DNA from: Cryptomeria japonica
Taxonomy: Eukaryota > Streptophyta > Pinopsida > Cupressales > Cupressaceae
Reading direction: 5' to 3'
Length of the DNA stretch: 64,000 nt
NCBI RefSeq assembly: GCF_030272615.1
Contig: NC_081412.1
Location: 695,648,083 to 695,712,082, forward strand
Below, one piece after another: positions 1 to 11,085 of this stretch (its first letter is position 1; every line of letters begins with the position of its first letter). The notes beneath the pieces are model-generated. The model was not told where the DNA came from and made no database searches. It saw only the letters and a list, made by a program, of their open reading frames with translations. The position numbers and the translations under genes were made by a program.

Positions 1-840
1 TCCAATCATAGATCGGTAGAGTGTCTTATCAACAGATGCAGATTCATCATTCTTTGATAGTTTATAGTTGGTAGTCATAGGAGTACTTACTGGTTTTGAA
101 TCCTCCATTCCAAATTTCTTCAAGATTTCCTTTATGTACTTGGATTGAGTAATGAAAATCTCATTTTTCATTTGCAGTATCTGTAAGCATATAAAATACT
201 TTATCTCACCGATTAATGACATCTCAAATTCTTTGCTCATTTCATTTCCAAAGTTCTTGCATAAAGAGCCATTTCCACAAAATATAATATCATCAACAAA
301 TATGGCTGAGATTAGTATTCCATTTTCATCATTCTTCATGTACATGTTGTTGTTCTCACTTGTCCTTATAAAACCAATATTAATCAAATAAGAGTGCAAT
401 CTTTCATACCATGCTCTAGGTGCTTGTTTCAGACCATATAAAGATTTGTTCAATTTACACACCTGATCTTTATTATTGTCTTCAACAAATCCTTCAGGTT
501 GTTCAATGAAAACTTCTTCTTCTAATATTCCATTCAGAAATGCAGATTTGACATCCATTTGATATACCTTGAAGTTCTTGAAAGTCTCACCATAATCAAT
601 TCCTTCTTCTTGGGCATAAACTTTGCAAACTAATCTTGCTTTGTTCCGAATGACCTCACCTTTTTCATTTAGCTTGTTTCTGAAGATCCACTTTGTACCA
701 ATTACATTTTTGTCCTTCGGCCTTGGGACCAATGTCCATGTGTCATTCTTCTTGATTTGATCAATCTCTTCTGTCATAGAATTTATCCAATCTTCACTAT
801 TAAATGCCACTTTCACTATTCTCGGTTCAAATTTAGATAT
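1..840 (-). pseudogene. Cop1 reverse transcriptase (runs off left edge)
   Basis: On the minus strand a frame with the copia RT signatures [44 protein letters not shown] and the catalytic FVDDII is open from about 790 to the left edge. Between GETF and [10 protein letters not shown] (near 580-590) about 20 residues normally present (APVARIE... through AAYK in the other copies) are missing in frame. One or two stops separate it from the integrase part at 841-903. Confidence 0.85.
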
Positions 841-903
841 CAAACATGTGTTCTATCTTAGTTTGTTCCTTGTCATCACTAGATCATCCTTATCTCCTAT
901 AAT

Positions 904-2124
904 CTAACTTGGTGCATGGTGCCTTCTAACATACTTGGCTAATACAGGCTCAGTAGGCTCTGTATGATCTTCTTCATCACTTGATAACTGGATATCTTCT
1001 TCATTTTCTTCAATAGTTATCTCGATAGGACTTCTCGGTTGCACATAGACAAATTCATCATAGTCTTCTGGTTCTTTGGAATTTCCTTCATCATTGCTTT
1101 CTACAAATTCATCAATTTTCACATTTGCACTTTCTACTATTTTGTTAGATGATTTGGTCAGACATTTAAATGCTTTGCTTCTAGAAGAATATCCTAGAAA
1201 TGTTCCTTCTTCACTTTTCTGATCAAACTTGCCATTTCTATCATCTTTATGAACATAGCATTTACTTCCAAAGATCTTAAAATAACTTACATTAGGTTTC
1301 TTGCCATACCAAATTTCATAAGGTGTCTTCAAAGTACATTTCTTCAATTGAACTCGGTTCAAGGTGTAAACAACTGTGCTTATTGCTTCTCTCCAAAATG
1401 TTTGTGGAACCTTCTTCTCAATCATTAGTATTCTAGCACAATCCACAATAGATCCATTTCTTCTTTCAGCTATTCCATTCTGCTGTGGAGTTCTCCGTGC
1501 AGAGACTTGTCTTTTTATACCATGATCATTGCAAAATAGGTCGAACTTATCAGATGTAAACTCTCCTCCTCTATCTGATCTAAGACATTTCAGTTGTCTT
1601 TCTATTTCATTTTCAACTCTTGCCTTGTACCATTTAAACATTTGAAAAGCTTCTAATTTTTCTTTTAAAAACATTACTGACATCATCCTTGAATAATCAT
1701 CCACAAATAATATGAAATACTTATCACCATAATAACTTTGAACTTTCATAGGACCACAAATATTAGTGTGCACAAGATCTAAAATTCCCTTAGAAGTGTA
1801 GGACTTACTTCTAAAGCTAGATCTTGTCATCTTACCCATATGGCATCCTCAGCACATAGCATTCTCAAGTTTTTCAAGACTCAGTAGACCTCTTACTCGA
1901 TGCTTCTTACTTATTTTGATCAGATTATCAAAATTAACATGACAAAACCTTTTATGCCATAACCAGGTATTATCAATCTTTGCATGCAAACACTTATTGT
2001 GAGTTGAGTCAAGGTGAAATGTTTTACCTTTTGTTTGTGTCCCGGTAGCAGCTAACTTTCCATTCTTGTCATGAACTTTGACAATTCCTTTCTGAAATTC
2101 TATTTGGTAACCTGTGTTGTTTAG
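904..2124 (-). pseudogene. Cop1 integrase region
   Basis: Continues the polyprotein after the stop near 2125. From 2100 to 1850 lie the rest of the protease/GAG-pre-integrase and the zinc-binding part (WLWHKRFCHVNF), with a further stop before GCHMGK. The open part 1839-904 (311 codons) is the integrase core and C-part. The core has LRSDRGGEF (second Asp) and QQNGIAERRN (Glu), but the first catalytic Asp is Asn (HTNICGP, codon 1762-1764). Integrase would insert cDNA into host DNA; this copy should be inactive. The 904 end is an in-frame TAG. Confidence 0.9.
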
Positions 2125-3417
2125 CTATGCTACACTCAACAAATTATATTTCAAACCTTCAACCCAATAAACATCATTGCATATTGCATTATCAAGAAGT
2201 TTTATGGATCCTTTACCTCTTACCGGACATGGTGCATCATTACCAAATCTAACATAGCCTCCATCATAATCTTTTAACATAACAAAATTGTGTTTATTTC
2301 CTATCATATGATGTGAGCATCCACTATCTATAATCCAAGAGTCATTAGTGTTTATGTGAGATATTAGGGCTTTTTCTTCATACCTTTCTTCATCTGATCC
2401 ATCCTTGATAGCCACATAAACAACTTCCTCTGTATCAGTCTCATCTAATTTATCATCGTTAGATTCCTCATCAACAATTAAGCATGCCTTTCTATTTCTT
2501 CTTCTGAAGTCTTGGTGTCCTCTGTAATGATTACCTGTCTGTCTGTCATCTCGGTAATCTCTCTTTTCAGTAAAATCTTTGTCAAGATAGTTAGAAGCCA
2601 TATGTCCAATCTTATCACAATTGAAACATTTCAAAGGTAGTTTTCCTTTATACTTACCTTTGCCTCTCGGTAACCTTTTGGCCAATAGTGCTTCAAACTC
2701 TTCTTGCTTTCTTATTTCTTCATACAGTTTGTGTACCTCTTCCATGTTCTTTCGAAATCTTTCACTTGCTCCACTATGATCTCCTTCAGAGTACTTATAC
2801 ATTCTTTCATTGTAATCATTAGATTCATTCAGATGAAAAGAACTAAATGCAGATTCAACTTTATTTACCGATGACCCACTATTATCAAAATTACTTAACT
2901 CAAATGCATGTAGCTTACCAATAGTAGCATCCAAGGAAACTGGCATATTAGGTACATACCTCAATTCATTGATTGCAGAGACTTGGATTGCATAGGCAGG
3001 TAGAAGGGTTCTTAACAACTTACTTGTTACATCCTTTTCATCAATAGTTCCTCCTGCTCCTTTGATTTGATTTACAATCTCCTTTAGTCTTGTACTATAC
3101 TGGGTTATGTTCTCACCTTCATTCATCCTCATAGATTCAAGCTGTCCTCTTAAACTATCTACTTTTTCTCTTTGAACATGTTCATCTCCTCCATATACAG
3201 ATATGAGCTTAGTCCACATTGCCTTTGCATCATTGCAGCCTTCTAGATCATTAAACTCAGAATCGATCAATGTAGATGTTATTTCAATCATTGCTTGAAT
3301 ATGTTCTTGCTTTTCCTTTATCTCTTCTATAGTCAATGGATAGGTGCTTAGTGCAACAAAATCATTCTCCAGATAGTATATAGCATATTCTCCAACTCTT
3401 GAAAGATGTAGCTTCAT
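2125..3417 (-). CDS. Cop1 gag and protease N-part
   Basis: Open frame of 430 codons. The first 240 or so residues are the helical UBN2-type gag found in plant copia elements, followed by a basic stretch, a zinc knuckle and the aspartic protease start WIIDSGCSHHM with an intact DSG. The knuckle reads CFNCDKIGHMASNY: the last zinc ligand is Tyr instead of Cys, as by a TGT to TAT change. The frame stays open upstream of the Met at 3417 for about 20 codons, to a TAA near 3487, so the true gag start has been lost or moved. It ends at a stop in the protease C-part (after NLLSV); homology to the GAG-pre-integrase domain continues beyond. Confidence 0.9.
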   Translation of the reverse strand: MKLHLSRVGEYAIYYLENDFVALSTYPLTIEEIKEKQEHIQAMIEITSTLIDSEFNDLEGCNDAKAMWTKLISVYGGDEHVQREKVDSLRGQLESMRMNEGENITQYSTRLKEIVNQIKGAGGTIDEKDVTSKLLRTLLPAYAIQVSAINELRYVPNMPVSLDATIGKLHAFELSNFDNSGSSVNKVESAFSSFHLNESNDYNERMYKYSEGDHSGASERFRKNMEEVHKLYEEIRKQEEFEALLAKRLPRGKGKYKGKLPLKCFNCDKIGHMASNYLDKDFTEKRDYRDDRQTGNHYRGHQDFRRRNRKACLIVDEESNDDKLDETDTEEVVYVAIKDGSDEERYEEKALISHINTNDSWIIDSGCSHHMIGNKHNFVMLKDYDGGYVRFGNDAPCPVRGKGSIKLLDNAICNDVYWVEGLKYNLLSVA

Positions 3418-3528
3418 CCTTTTCTGCCATTTAGAGAAACTTGACTTATTCAGCTTAGGTGCATCCCTCTTATATATCTTTGGATCTTTAACTCAAGTGC
3501 CTTTAAACTTTTCTTTCAGAGTCCAAAT

Positions 3529-3539
3529 CTCTGATACCA
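3529..3539 (-). promoter_or_regulatory. Cop1 primer binding site
   Basis: On the element strand this reads TGGTATCAGAG, the usual plant copia site complementary to the 3' end of initiator methionine tRNA, placed directly inside the 5' LTR. It primes minus-strand cDNA synthesis. Confidence 0.9.
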
Positions 3540-3541
3540 AT

Positions 3542-5018
3542 TAATAGTTCTGATACTTAATATAAGTACAGATCCAATAGCCAACAAGATGAGAGGGGGG
3601 GTGAATCATACAAACTTAATCATCCATAAAAATATCAGATTCAACCTTGGTAACATATATATCAATCATATAACCAAAAAACTGTCAAACATGCAAACTC
3701 AAAAGCATATGAACAATATAAACCTCTTAACACCAGATTTAATGTGGAAACCCAAATAGGGAAAAACAACTGTGGAATTTTGGACCCACTAAGAAATATA
3801 CTCCTCTAGAGTATGCTCGGTTAAAAGAAAATACTATTAAAGATTACAAACACATTGCTAGATGTGACCCAGTTAAGGGATTTCCCTCAGATCTATTAGG
3901 ATCTTCACTTTGTTAGAAGTGACCTTGTCAAAGGATTTCAAACACTCAATCAAAATGTCACCTTGTTAGAGGATTTACATATAAGACTGTTAAGTCCACT
4001 CGGTTAAGAGATTTCCTATCACTTTCACAAAATAACAGTAATACAATCTATCTACAACTTCACATCTAAAATGCTAAAGCAGATTCCTATTTGCTCAATA
4101 AAATCTAGACATAGAACTAATCTTGTCTATCTGTTGGGCATCAATACTCTGTTATTCTAATAGGTCTTCAAGCTTCTGTGCTTAGTAATCACTATGTAGC
4201 ATCCCTGTGTATACACTTGCCCACATCCATCATTTATCAATAGTTTCCTATTTATAAACAATCTTCTACTTGCTTAATCTCATTGATCACATTTCCCATG
4301 ATCGATCATAGCCGTCAGATCTTCAATCTTGTCTAGGTTCATTGTATCTTTCGATCTAAAAATGTTTTACCCCACCTTGGAACTTGCACATTCACCTTGG
4401 AACTTGTGTTAGGGTAATGTGATTCAATCTAAGCTGTAGATCTTCTTGCTGACTTTCCATTGCCTTAGATTCGCTTAACAAACTTCTTCCATGGCTTACC
4501 AATCATTGATCCGCTCCAGCTCATTAGCTTCTTTCATTAAATATCACATGTAAACATTTAATGCATTTTTTTATAGCTTGGTTACAACTCGATGAATACT
4601 AAACTTCACTCGGTAGACATTCTATCTTCATTAACCAACTACAATAACCTTAGGGTTTACCGACTAGGTTCTTTGCTTTATAACATAGTATAGTATTAAC
4701 TATTACATTTTACAACATATGTATGATGTTAAAACAATCTAAAACATCAAGATCTCATCATTGTCTAACTTGGTAGTAGTTGCCCATTGAATATCTTATC
4801 CCCTTATTCATCATATTCTTTCTTGTGTCTTTACCGACTTCTTTATAATATTCATATCATACTTCTCAAGATATGGCAACATCATACTGAATTAGAAAAT
4901 CAATTTCTTGACATCAATGACAAAATAATAATATCAAGATAGTAAAACATCTTTAATCAGTTATGTCCATAATCATCAACAACCTTCTCAATATCCTTAT
5001 AATGTAATATTGCCAACA
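3542..5018 (-). repeat. 5' LTR of Cop1
   Basis: The right end in + coordinates is ...tgccaaca, giving TGTTGGCA on the element strand, like the other copia LTRs here. The inner end is less clear: it must lie just before the primer binding site at 3529-3539, and taatag at 3542 takes the place of the usual tgttag. Near the inner end is the conserved edge tgattcaccccccctctca (element strand). About 1.48 kb long. There is no second copy in the window, so the inner boundary is uncertain by a few bases. Confidence 0.75.
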
Positions 5019-6924
5019 GTTGTGAGAAGAGGTTCTAGACAGGCTAAGGCTATTAAAGAAGATGTACTAAAACAAACCAGTATCACTGAGGATGAGCTAG
5101 GAACTCTACAGCCTAAAACTTACCTATCACCAATAGCTACTTCTTCAGAGAGTGACATGCCTGTAACTTTCAAAAGAGTTGTGAGGAAAAGGGATCCTTC
5201 ACCACCATCCACACCTTCACCTAGAAGGACTAGACAAAAACAACAGGCAGTGAGGTCTCCGGTTAGAAAGACAACACCAAAGAAAAAGTTGACACCAAAG
5301 AAGAAGAAGACTAAACAAAACATGGCCCCTCTTGAAAAATTGCTATATGAAATCACAGAGGAAGGGAAACTCAAGAACATAGGAAAGGTCTATGATACAA
5401 TGTCAGCAGATGAAAAAGAACAAGTTGAAAATAGTGTCATTTTACACATGGACATCTATAAGAAGTTCTTAAAGGAAGTGATAGATGATCTACCAGATGA
5501 ATTGTTCAAAAGACTAGAAGTAAGAAGACAAGCTGTTGTAGAGCTTGATAAGAAAATCAAAATTGAAAAGTTACTTGCTGTTTACCCAATAAACTCACCT
5601 AAGGAGGTAGATAACTTAATTGCAGAAGCCAACCAGTCATTATTCTCTATTGCACACTGGCATATTGCATTAATGGTTGGAAGAGTGAATGAAGTAATAG
5701 AGGAAACAAAAAATGCATGGGACATATTCCTTGTTGAGAAAGAAAAATAGGAAGAGTACAGGAACCCCAAACCATTAAAGGTATACTAGAAGGAGAAGGA
5801 CAAAGGAAAAGGAAAGGTTGGTGGACCTCTAAGCATCAAAGTAAAAGACTACTCCCACCGCCTCCAATTACATCACTGGTAACAATAACAACTACTAAAG
5901 ATCAACCGGCAGATGAGAGTATGGATATAGAGGATACAAATCCTAACCTTGAGGTACTATACATAGTTGATGTTGATACACAAAAGGTCAACATTGTGAT
6001 AGACAAAGATACAACTGGCAAGATAGATATGGCTAGTGAGCCACCAACAACTGACAACATTGACAATATTGAAAGAAAAGTTGAAGTTGATAACACAGAG
6101 CAATAGGTAGAGACTTGGACTAAGACTAAAATAGAGCAACAAATAAAGAGACAAGCTTCGAAACAAGAATAGGTTCACATGGAAATAGTACCACCGGCAA
6201 CATGAGAAGATCAAAAACCATTGCTTAAGGAAATGGAAACATAGACTAACCTACCAGAGGTCACTTTAAGCTTGGTTACTTCCTCCACCAGCAGAATTCA
6301 GAATGTTGGTTCCTCCTCAACAGGCTACAAATCAACAAATGTAACTGAAGTACTTTTGGACTCCATCAAAAAGATAACAGATTGTAGTTCACAGGCTTAT
6401 AAAGCTATAGATGACACAATCCCAATTTTGAAGGTGATAGCTCCTAACTGTAACATAGACAATAACGATTCTTTAAGCCAAATTGACACTTTGTGTAAAT
6501 ACATCACTGAGAACACAGTGACTATTGAGAAAATAAAGGAAGAAGCATTGAAGGATAAGTTAGAAATTGAAAAGCAAAAATTCTTGGAAGATCGGATAAA
6601 GAAGTGTACTAGAGAATTGACACACTTCTACTAGAACTATGTAACTTATTGAAGGAATTTAAAACTCTTTACAAAGATACTTGCAAGACAAACTTTTTGA
6701 TAGTAGATGTAGATAAGAAAATGAGCAAGTTACAAGAAGAAATCAATAAACTTGCATACAATTTTGTTAACTCACCTGATACATTATCAGTTTTTGAACA
6801 AAGGATAACAAGTTTTGAGGAAGAGTTACTTAAGTTAGAAAGAGAAAAGGAGAGAATAGTAAATAAGGCAAAGAATTTGAGACTAAGACTGAGTCCAAGA
6901 TTGGACTATCTAGCATCATTATGA
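5019..6924 (+). pseudogene. ParX accessory protein (unknown family, related to ParY protein)
   Basis: I do not recognise the family. First part 5019-5750 (about 243 residues): basic Pro/Lys-rich linker (SPVRKTTPKKK, residues about 85-110), then a helical region with MSADEKEQVE. After a frame change the frame 5921-6634 is interrupted by TAG or TGA codons at about 6103, 6169, 6205 and 6242 and holds NDSLSQIDTLCKYITENTV, followed by Glu/Lys-rich coiled coil. A second frame change leads to 6649-6924 (FEQRITSFEEELLKLE). Order and motifs match the ParY protein: basic linker, DEKE-type helix, DSL...LC segment, C-terminal coiled coil. The start is lost because Cop1 is inserted at 5018/5019. Confidence 0.7.
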
Positions 6925-7316
6925 AAGGAAATATCTGAGGCACTAGTACAGGGACAAAGAACACCGACAGAGCATATGCAGCACCTCATCGGTACAATTC
7001 AAAGAATAGGGACAACAATAAAGGACAACAAGAAGTTTATGGAAAGTATAAACTTGATTTTGGGAGATCTTTTTCAAATTGTAACCACCCAGTTACAAAG
7101 TTGAGACTACAACTCTATTGACATCTTGACAACATTTGTCATTGATGCCAAAGGGGGAGTAGTAGTATGAAAAAATAACTGGCAAAAGACTTATTTGCTC
7201 CTGGGGAGTTCTTATATTTTTGGTAACATATTTTTGGAAAAATTTTTGGATTACAAGTTTTGGATACACTTTTGAATTTTCTCATGAGTGTTGCCATCAA
7301 TGCCAAAGGGGGAGAT
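6925..7316 (+). promoter_or_regulatory. ParX 3' untranslated region with two polypurine tracts
   Basis: Noncoding. GCCAAAGGGGGAG occurs at about 7147-7159 and again at 7303-7314, the second directly before the LTR. The second is the plus-strand primer (PPT); the first is an upstream copy of the same motif, a pattern also seen in ParY and CopE. Confidence 0.75.
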
Positions 7317-8135
7317 TGTTGGCATATGCACACTCCAATGAGACATTGTAGGTGATTGAAGGTTTTATCATTTATGGCAACCTTACAATCCTATGGCACT
7401 AGCAATGCATTACAATGGCACTAGAAAGACCAGACTCTACACTGACACTTAGACCACTGACACCGGTAGAGAAAGGAAGCATACCGACATAGAGGCTGGC
7501 AGGATTTTTGTTATATTATATTTTGTTTATTATTGTAAAATCTATGTAAGCCGACTTGGCATCATTGTAAAATGACTCTTATATATGAGAGATCATTATA
7601 GAACATTTGTAAGAAGTGAAAAGAAAAAGAAATATATTTAGGTGAAATAAGGCAGACCTATTATGCAAATTATAGGTTAAGGGTTTATGTAAGAAGAAGA
7701 GCAGCAACCAGTACTGGATCTGGCATTATAGATGCTATTTTGAAGTAGTACAAGATACTGGATTTATATAATCCATCATTGTAAGTCAGTGAGACTTCCC
7801 ATTGAGTAGTGAGCTCTTGGCAGTTGGCCTTCCTACATGTGCAGACCCCTCTTGTAGTAGTAATATTCTCTTATTGGCTAGTAAGTGAATATTGTGGGTC
7901 ACAAATCCCACCGAGGTTTTTCCTACACTAGGTTTCCTCGTTAAAACATTATGTTATGGTGCATTTTTCATGTGGTTGATTTTAATTATGTTTATTGCAT
8001 TATTTCTTGTGCATATCGGTACATTGTTATAATATGTTCTACATGTTTTAAGTTAACAAATTCAATTCACTAATTAGATACTGATTCACCCCCCCCCCCC
8101 CCCCCCCCCTCTCAGTATCTGTGGGAATCCTAACA
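7317..8135 (+). repeat. 3' LTR of ParX
   Basis: 819 bp, TGTTGG...CCTAACA. It contains a TATA-like tatatat near 7580, the copia LTR motif gaggtttttcc...aggtttcc near 7910-7940, and the usual C-run before CTCAGTAT. The C-run is a 21-base poly(C) at 8089-8109. The 5' partner LTR is not in the window. Confidence 0.85.
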
Positions 8136-8835
8136 AGCTAAAGATCTGGTAAAAAACAAAGATCATGAAATTTCCAAGCTGAAGCAAGAAATCAGTGCCC
8201 TAACTGCTCAACTCCATGTGAACAAAGTGGAAAAGGAAGACATGCAAGGAGAACTGAACATAGCCATCACCAAGAATGCAAACTTGATGGAAACAAATCC
8301 TTCTATATCCAAAGAACTCTCTGAGTCAAAGGAAATACTTGCTAAGTTCAACAAGAGTACTGTTAAGCTAGAGAAAAAGCTTGAATCAGCCAAACCTATC
8401 AAGAATACTGATGGACTTGGTTACTCTAGTCATGAGAAAGGTGAGACCTCTAGTGCAAATGGTGAAGCATCAAAGAAGCAACCAACATTCAAAGCTAAAG
8501 GTAAGCAAAAGTTCAAACCTATTTTTTTTAACTGTCTTAAAGAAGGACATACTGCTAATGTATGTAGGAGCAAAGCCAACAATAATTTTCCTTACTTTAT
8601 AAACAATGTATCTAGATCCAATAAGTTCAATGGTAATTGTTATGCATGCAACAAGTTTGGGCATAGAGCATCTAAATGTAGGTCTGTTATGAACAACACT
8701 GGAAGATATCCTCAGAGGACTCAAGGAGTTGATCTGGAACCCTTTGTGAACTAGAATCACAACTGGTTTAACACCTTTAATCATCAGTCAGGAAGTGGTG
8801 GCTATCAAGCGACAACCAGATGGAGAGAAAACTAT
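8136..8835 (+). pseudogene. ParY gag, part 1
   Basis: Frame with a predicted coiled coil (heptad-like KLKQEISALTAQL, then KELSESKEILAKF, about 8180-8390), a Lys-rich linker and two zinc knuckles. Knuckle 1 (about 8527-8572) reads FFNCLKEGHTANVC, with Phe where the first Cys is expected. Knuckle 2 (8638-8679, CYACNKFGHRASKC) is intact. A TAG at 8752 interrupts the frame, which then stays open to 8835, where GypA is inserted. Gag would form the virus-like particle and bind element RNA. Confidence 0.75.
8829..8835. repeat. GypA target-site duplication, left copy
   Basis: aaactat here and at 21796-21802. The termini are shifted 1 bp from the TG/CA ends of the LTRs, but joining across one copy keeps the ParY gag frame (Asn-Tyr codons), which supports this as the duplication. 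Confidence 0.7.
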
Positions 8836-8836
8836 A

Positions 8837-10254
8837 TGATAGGAATTTGGAAATCATCAAAGCAAGTATCAAATTAGACTAGCTCAATCACGAGAACTAA
8901 ATTGCAATGATAACAATCCTAAAAACATCCAATAGAAAACATGAAGACAAGATACTCAAAATGAATTTAAAGCAAACCAAATGCAGATATCTCCTTCAAA
9001 ATTCTCCATTGTCCTTCTTTCTCCTTCAAATTGCTTTGTTTGTGGATCTCACCTACAAGTGCATAAGCATGAGATGAAAGCAAGATTGACAAGACAACAT
9101 AAGGATACTAGAAGCGTGATTGATTGATTGGGTGGGGGGTCCTTTATTGAAGAAATTCATCCAATTTATAGATAAATTGGAGAAAAGACAAGATTAGCAT
9201 GAAGAGATTTGAAAGGAAATTTCAAATCAAGAATGACAAATATGACAAATTATGACAAAATTGACACTTTCTATGCAAGATTGATTGATTGACAAATTAT
9301 GACAAAATTGACAAGGTTGCTATGCAAAATTGCTATGTCATTCCCATGAAATTAGGAGAAATATTAGAAAAATAGGAGAAAATAGAAAATTAGATGAATT
9401 AGGAAATTAGGAAATTAGAAATTGATGAAAATTAGAAAATTACGAATTAGGAGAAATTAGTAAATTGGAAAATTAGGTAAATTAATTAATAATTTTTCAA
9501 TTCATTAATTAATTCACAAAAAGAGGGAGGAATTAATTAGCCAATTAAATAAATATTTAATTGTGACAAGAAGACTTAGGATAAATAAATAAATTATTTA
9601 ACCTAGAAGGAAAATGACAATCAAGATTAAATGAATAAATCATAAAACCTTAGAAGATGAATTAGAAATGCAAGGACGACAATTAGGTCTTGACAAAAGA
9701 TAATTGATGTCGATTCAATCATGATTTTGATTGACAAAGGTCCAGTGCTGATAGATGATTGAGATTGATAGATTGACCAATATTGATAAAGAGATCAAAT
9801 TGACAAGCGCCAATTGACGAGAAACAATGACTAATTGATCCAAATTGATATGATTGAAAAGGACAAGGATCGATGACAAATCGATCGCAAAATGACAAGA
9901 TTGACAAGTTGATAAGAGATTGACAAGGACAAGGATCAATGATGAATTGATCACAAAATGACAAGATTGACAAGAATGAGGATCGATGATGATGTCAAAA
10001 TATGACAAATGAGCACGCACATTGATGCGATAGGATAAGATCGACCAAAATCATGACTGAAGATTATTATTGACAAGACCAAATTTGAAAGCGAGAAAAA
10101 TGAAGAATGCAGAAGGAATCAATGCTGGCAAATGATAAAGACCAGGTGCGCAACATAGAAGAAATGTTAATGCGATGCAAAAACCCTAAAATATGGCAAT
10201 GCGCAAATGTTAAAGTATGACTCCGCAAGCGTTGACCATTTTTAGACATCTACA
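8837..10254 (-). repeat. 3' LTR of GypA
   Basis: On the element strand it starts TGTAGATGTCTAAAAATGG and ends CCTATCA. Contains AT-rich near-palindromes (aattaaataaatatttaatt, 9543-9562), gaaattag repeats (9350-9480) and gattgacaag-type short repeats (9720-9990). Short reading frames here are chance products of these repeats. Confidence 0.9.
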
Positions 10255-10440
10255 TTTTGCCCCTCTTTGAGACAATGCGATTCTAAGCGTTGTTTCAAAG
10301 AACAATAATGAAAATGCCCTAGACAATAACAATGACATATGCATGCCCCCTCGAGGAATTGGCCGGAAACATCCAGAAAAGAGGCCAATTGATCGATAAG
10401 AATGATAGAAAATGATAGGAGCAAATAGACTAAAAATCAG
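10255..10440 (-). promoter_or_regulatory. GypA polypurine tract and conserved 3' block
   Basis: Directly inside the 3' LTR the element strand reads AAAGAGGGGCAAAA. Together with the preceding GCATTGTCTC this is identical to GypB (58080-58103). Similarity continues upstream through ctcgagggggcat, so the block is shared by both elements over about 160 bp. It primes plus-strand DNA synthesis. Confidence 0.9.
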
Positions 10441-10627
10441 GGATCGGATACACAAATGACAAGCAATTGAAGGTGCAAAAGACCGCAACCAACATAAGAT
10501 GGAGAGGGTGCACATCCATCTATGCATTGACAAAGATCTATAAATGAGACAAGGAGAAGGAAAATAGCTCATTTGCACTAGCCAAAGTGGAGGATTTATT
10601 GCTTTGGAAAAGGACCCTTGCAGAGAG

Positions 10628-10705
10628 ATGGCGAACATTCCAATGGTAGATCATGTTGGGGAATGTGTACACACCTACATACGACCGGATGATGCACTGG
10701 CAGTG
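10628..10705 (+). pseudogene. GypA PMD gene, exon 1
   Basis: Antisense to GypA. ATG at 10628 followed by 26 codons (MANIPMVDHVGECV...), then GTATGT at 10706 as a 5' splice site in phase 0. GypB has the same arrangement: a 22-codon first exon ending in phase 0 at GTAAGT. The splice call rests on this comparison. Confidence 0.65.
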
Positions 10706-11085
10706 GTATGTATCTCAAAAACCCATATTGTCAATTTCATGAATTTTACTGGATTGCGGGACATTGTGGGGCCCACAGGGAAGTCAAAACTGGACATCTG
10801 CGCTTGCGTGGGTGCATCCTATGCTTGTGTAGGATGTTTTGCATGTGTAGGGTACACAGGCATAGCTTGATGCTGCATAGGCGTAGGACAGGGTACACAA
10901 GCGCAATTGTGCACTAAGGACCCTAATTTGACCGAAAACAATGTGCCAATGATCCCGAAAAGGGAGATAAGGGTAGGATAGGTCAAAATAGATAAGAAAC
11001 ACCCTGATTTGCACATGAAACAAGGAAATGTAGCCCATAGGAGCAAACCCTAAAACTGACAAAATGTTCCCCAATTGTGATGCAG
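10706..11085 (+). other. GypA PMD intron
   Basis: 380 bp from GTATGT to TGATGCAG. The 3' site is placed so that both GypA and GypB have exactly eight codons before the Trp-Glu pair of exon 2. The intron holds degenerate gcgcttgcgtgg / gcttgtgtagg / gcatgtgtaggg repeats (about 10795-10915), related to the GCGTCTGTGT repeats of the element leaders. Confidence 0.6.

Larger units (their letters stand above)
1..5018 (-). mobile_element. Cop1: Ty1/copia LTR retrotransposon, 5' part
   Basis: Read on the minus strand, the order is 5' LTR (3542-5018), a primer binding site matching the 3' end of initiator Met tRNA, gag-protease (about 3484-2125), integrase (about 2100-904) and reverse transcriptase (840-1). 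Protease-integrase-RT order is diagnostic of Ty1/copia. RNase H, the polypurine tract and the 3' LTR lie beyond the left edge. The 5' LTR abuts ParX coding sequence at 5019, so Cop1 inserted into ParX. Coding sequence is fairly open but has several stops, a damaged zinc knuckle, a lost integrase Asp and a deletion in RT, so this copy is dead. Confidence 0.95.
5019..8135 (+). mobile_element. ParX: non-autonomous copia-related element, 3' part
   Basis: Plus-strand element remnant: a broken accessory reading frame (5019-about 6930), a 3' untranslated stretch with two PPT-like motifs (7145-7160, 7302-7316) and a complete LTR (7317-8135). No protease, integrase or RT is seen, though the 5' part lies left of the window beyond Cop1. 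The LTR starts TGTTGGCATATGC after CAAAGGGGGAGAT, the same junction as in the copia elements. It ends CCTAACA at 8135, where ParY gag-like sequence begins, so ParX probably inserted into ParY. Confidence 0.75.

Noticed and set aside
9715-10020. Minus-strand Cys/Ser-rich frames (also at 21299-21600)
   Set aside because: Lie inside the LTR in gattgacaag-type short repeats; the two LTR copies keep repeats, not a protein.
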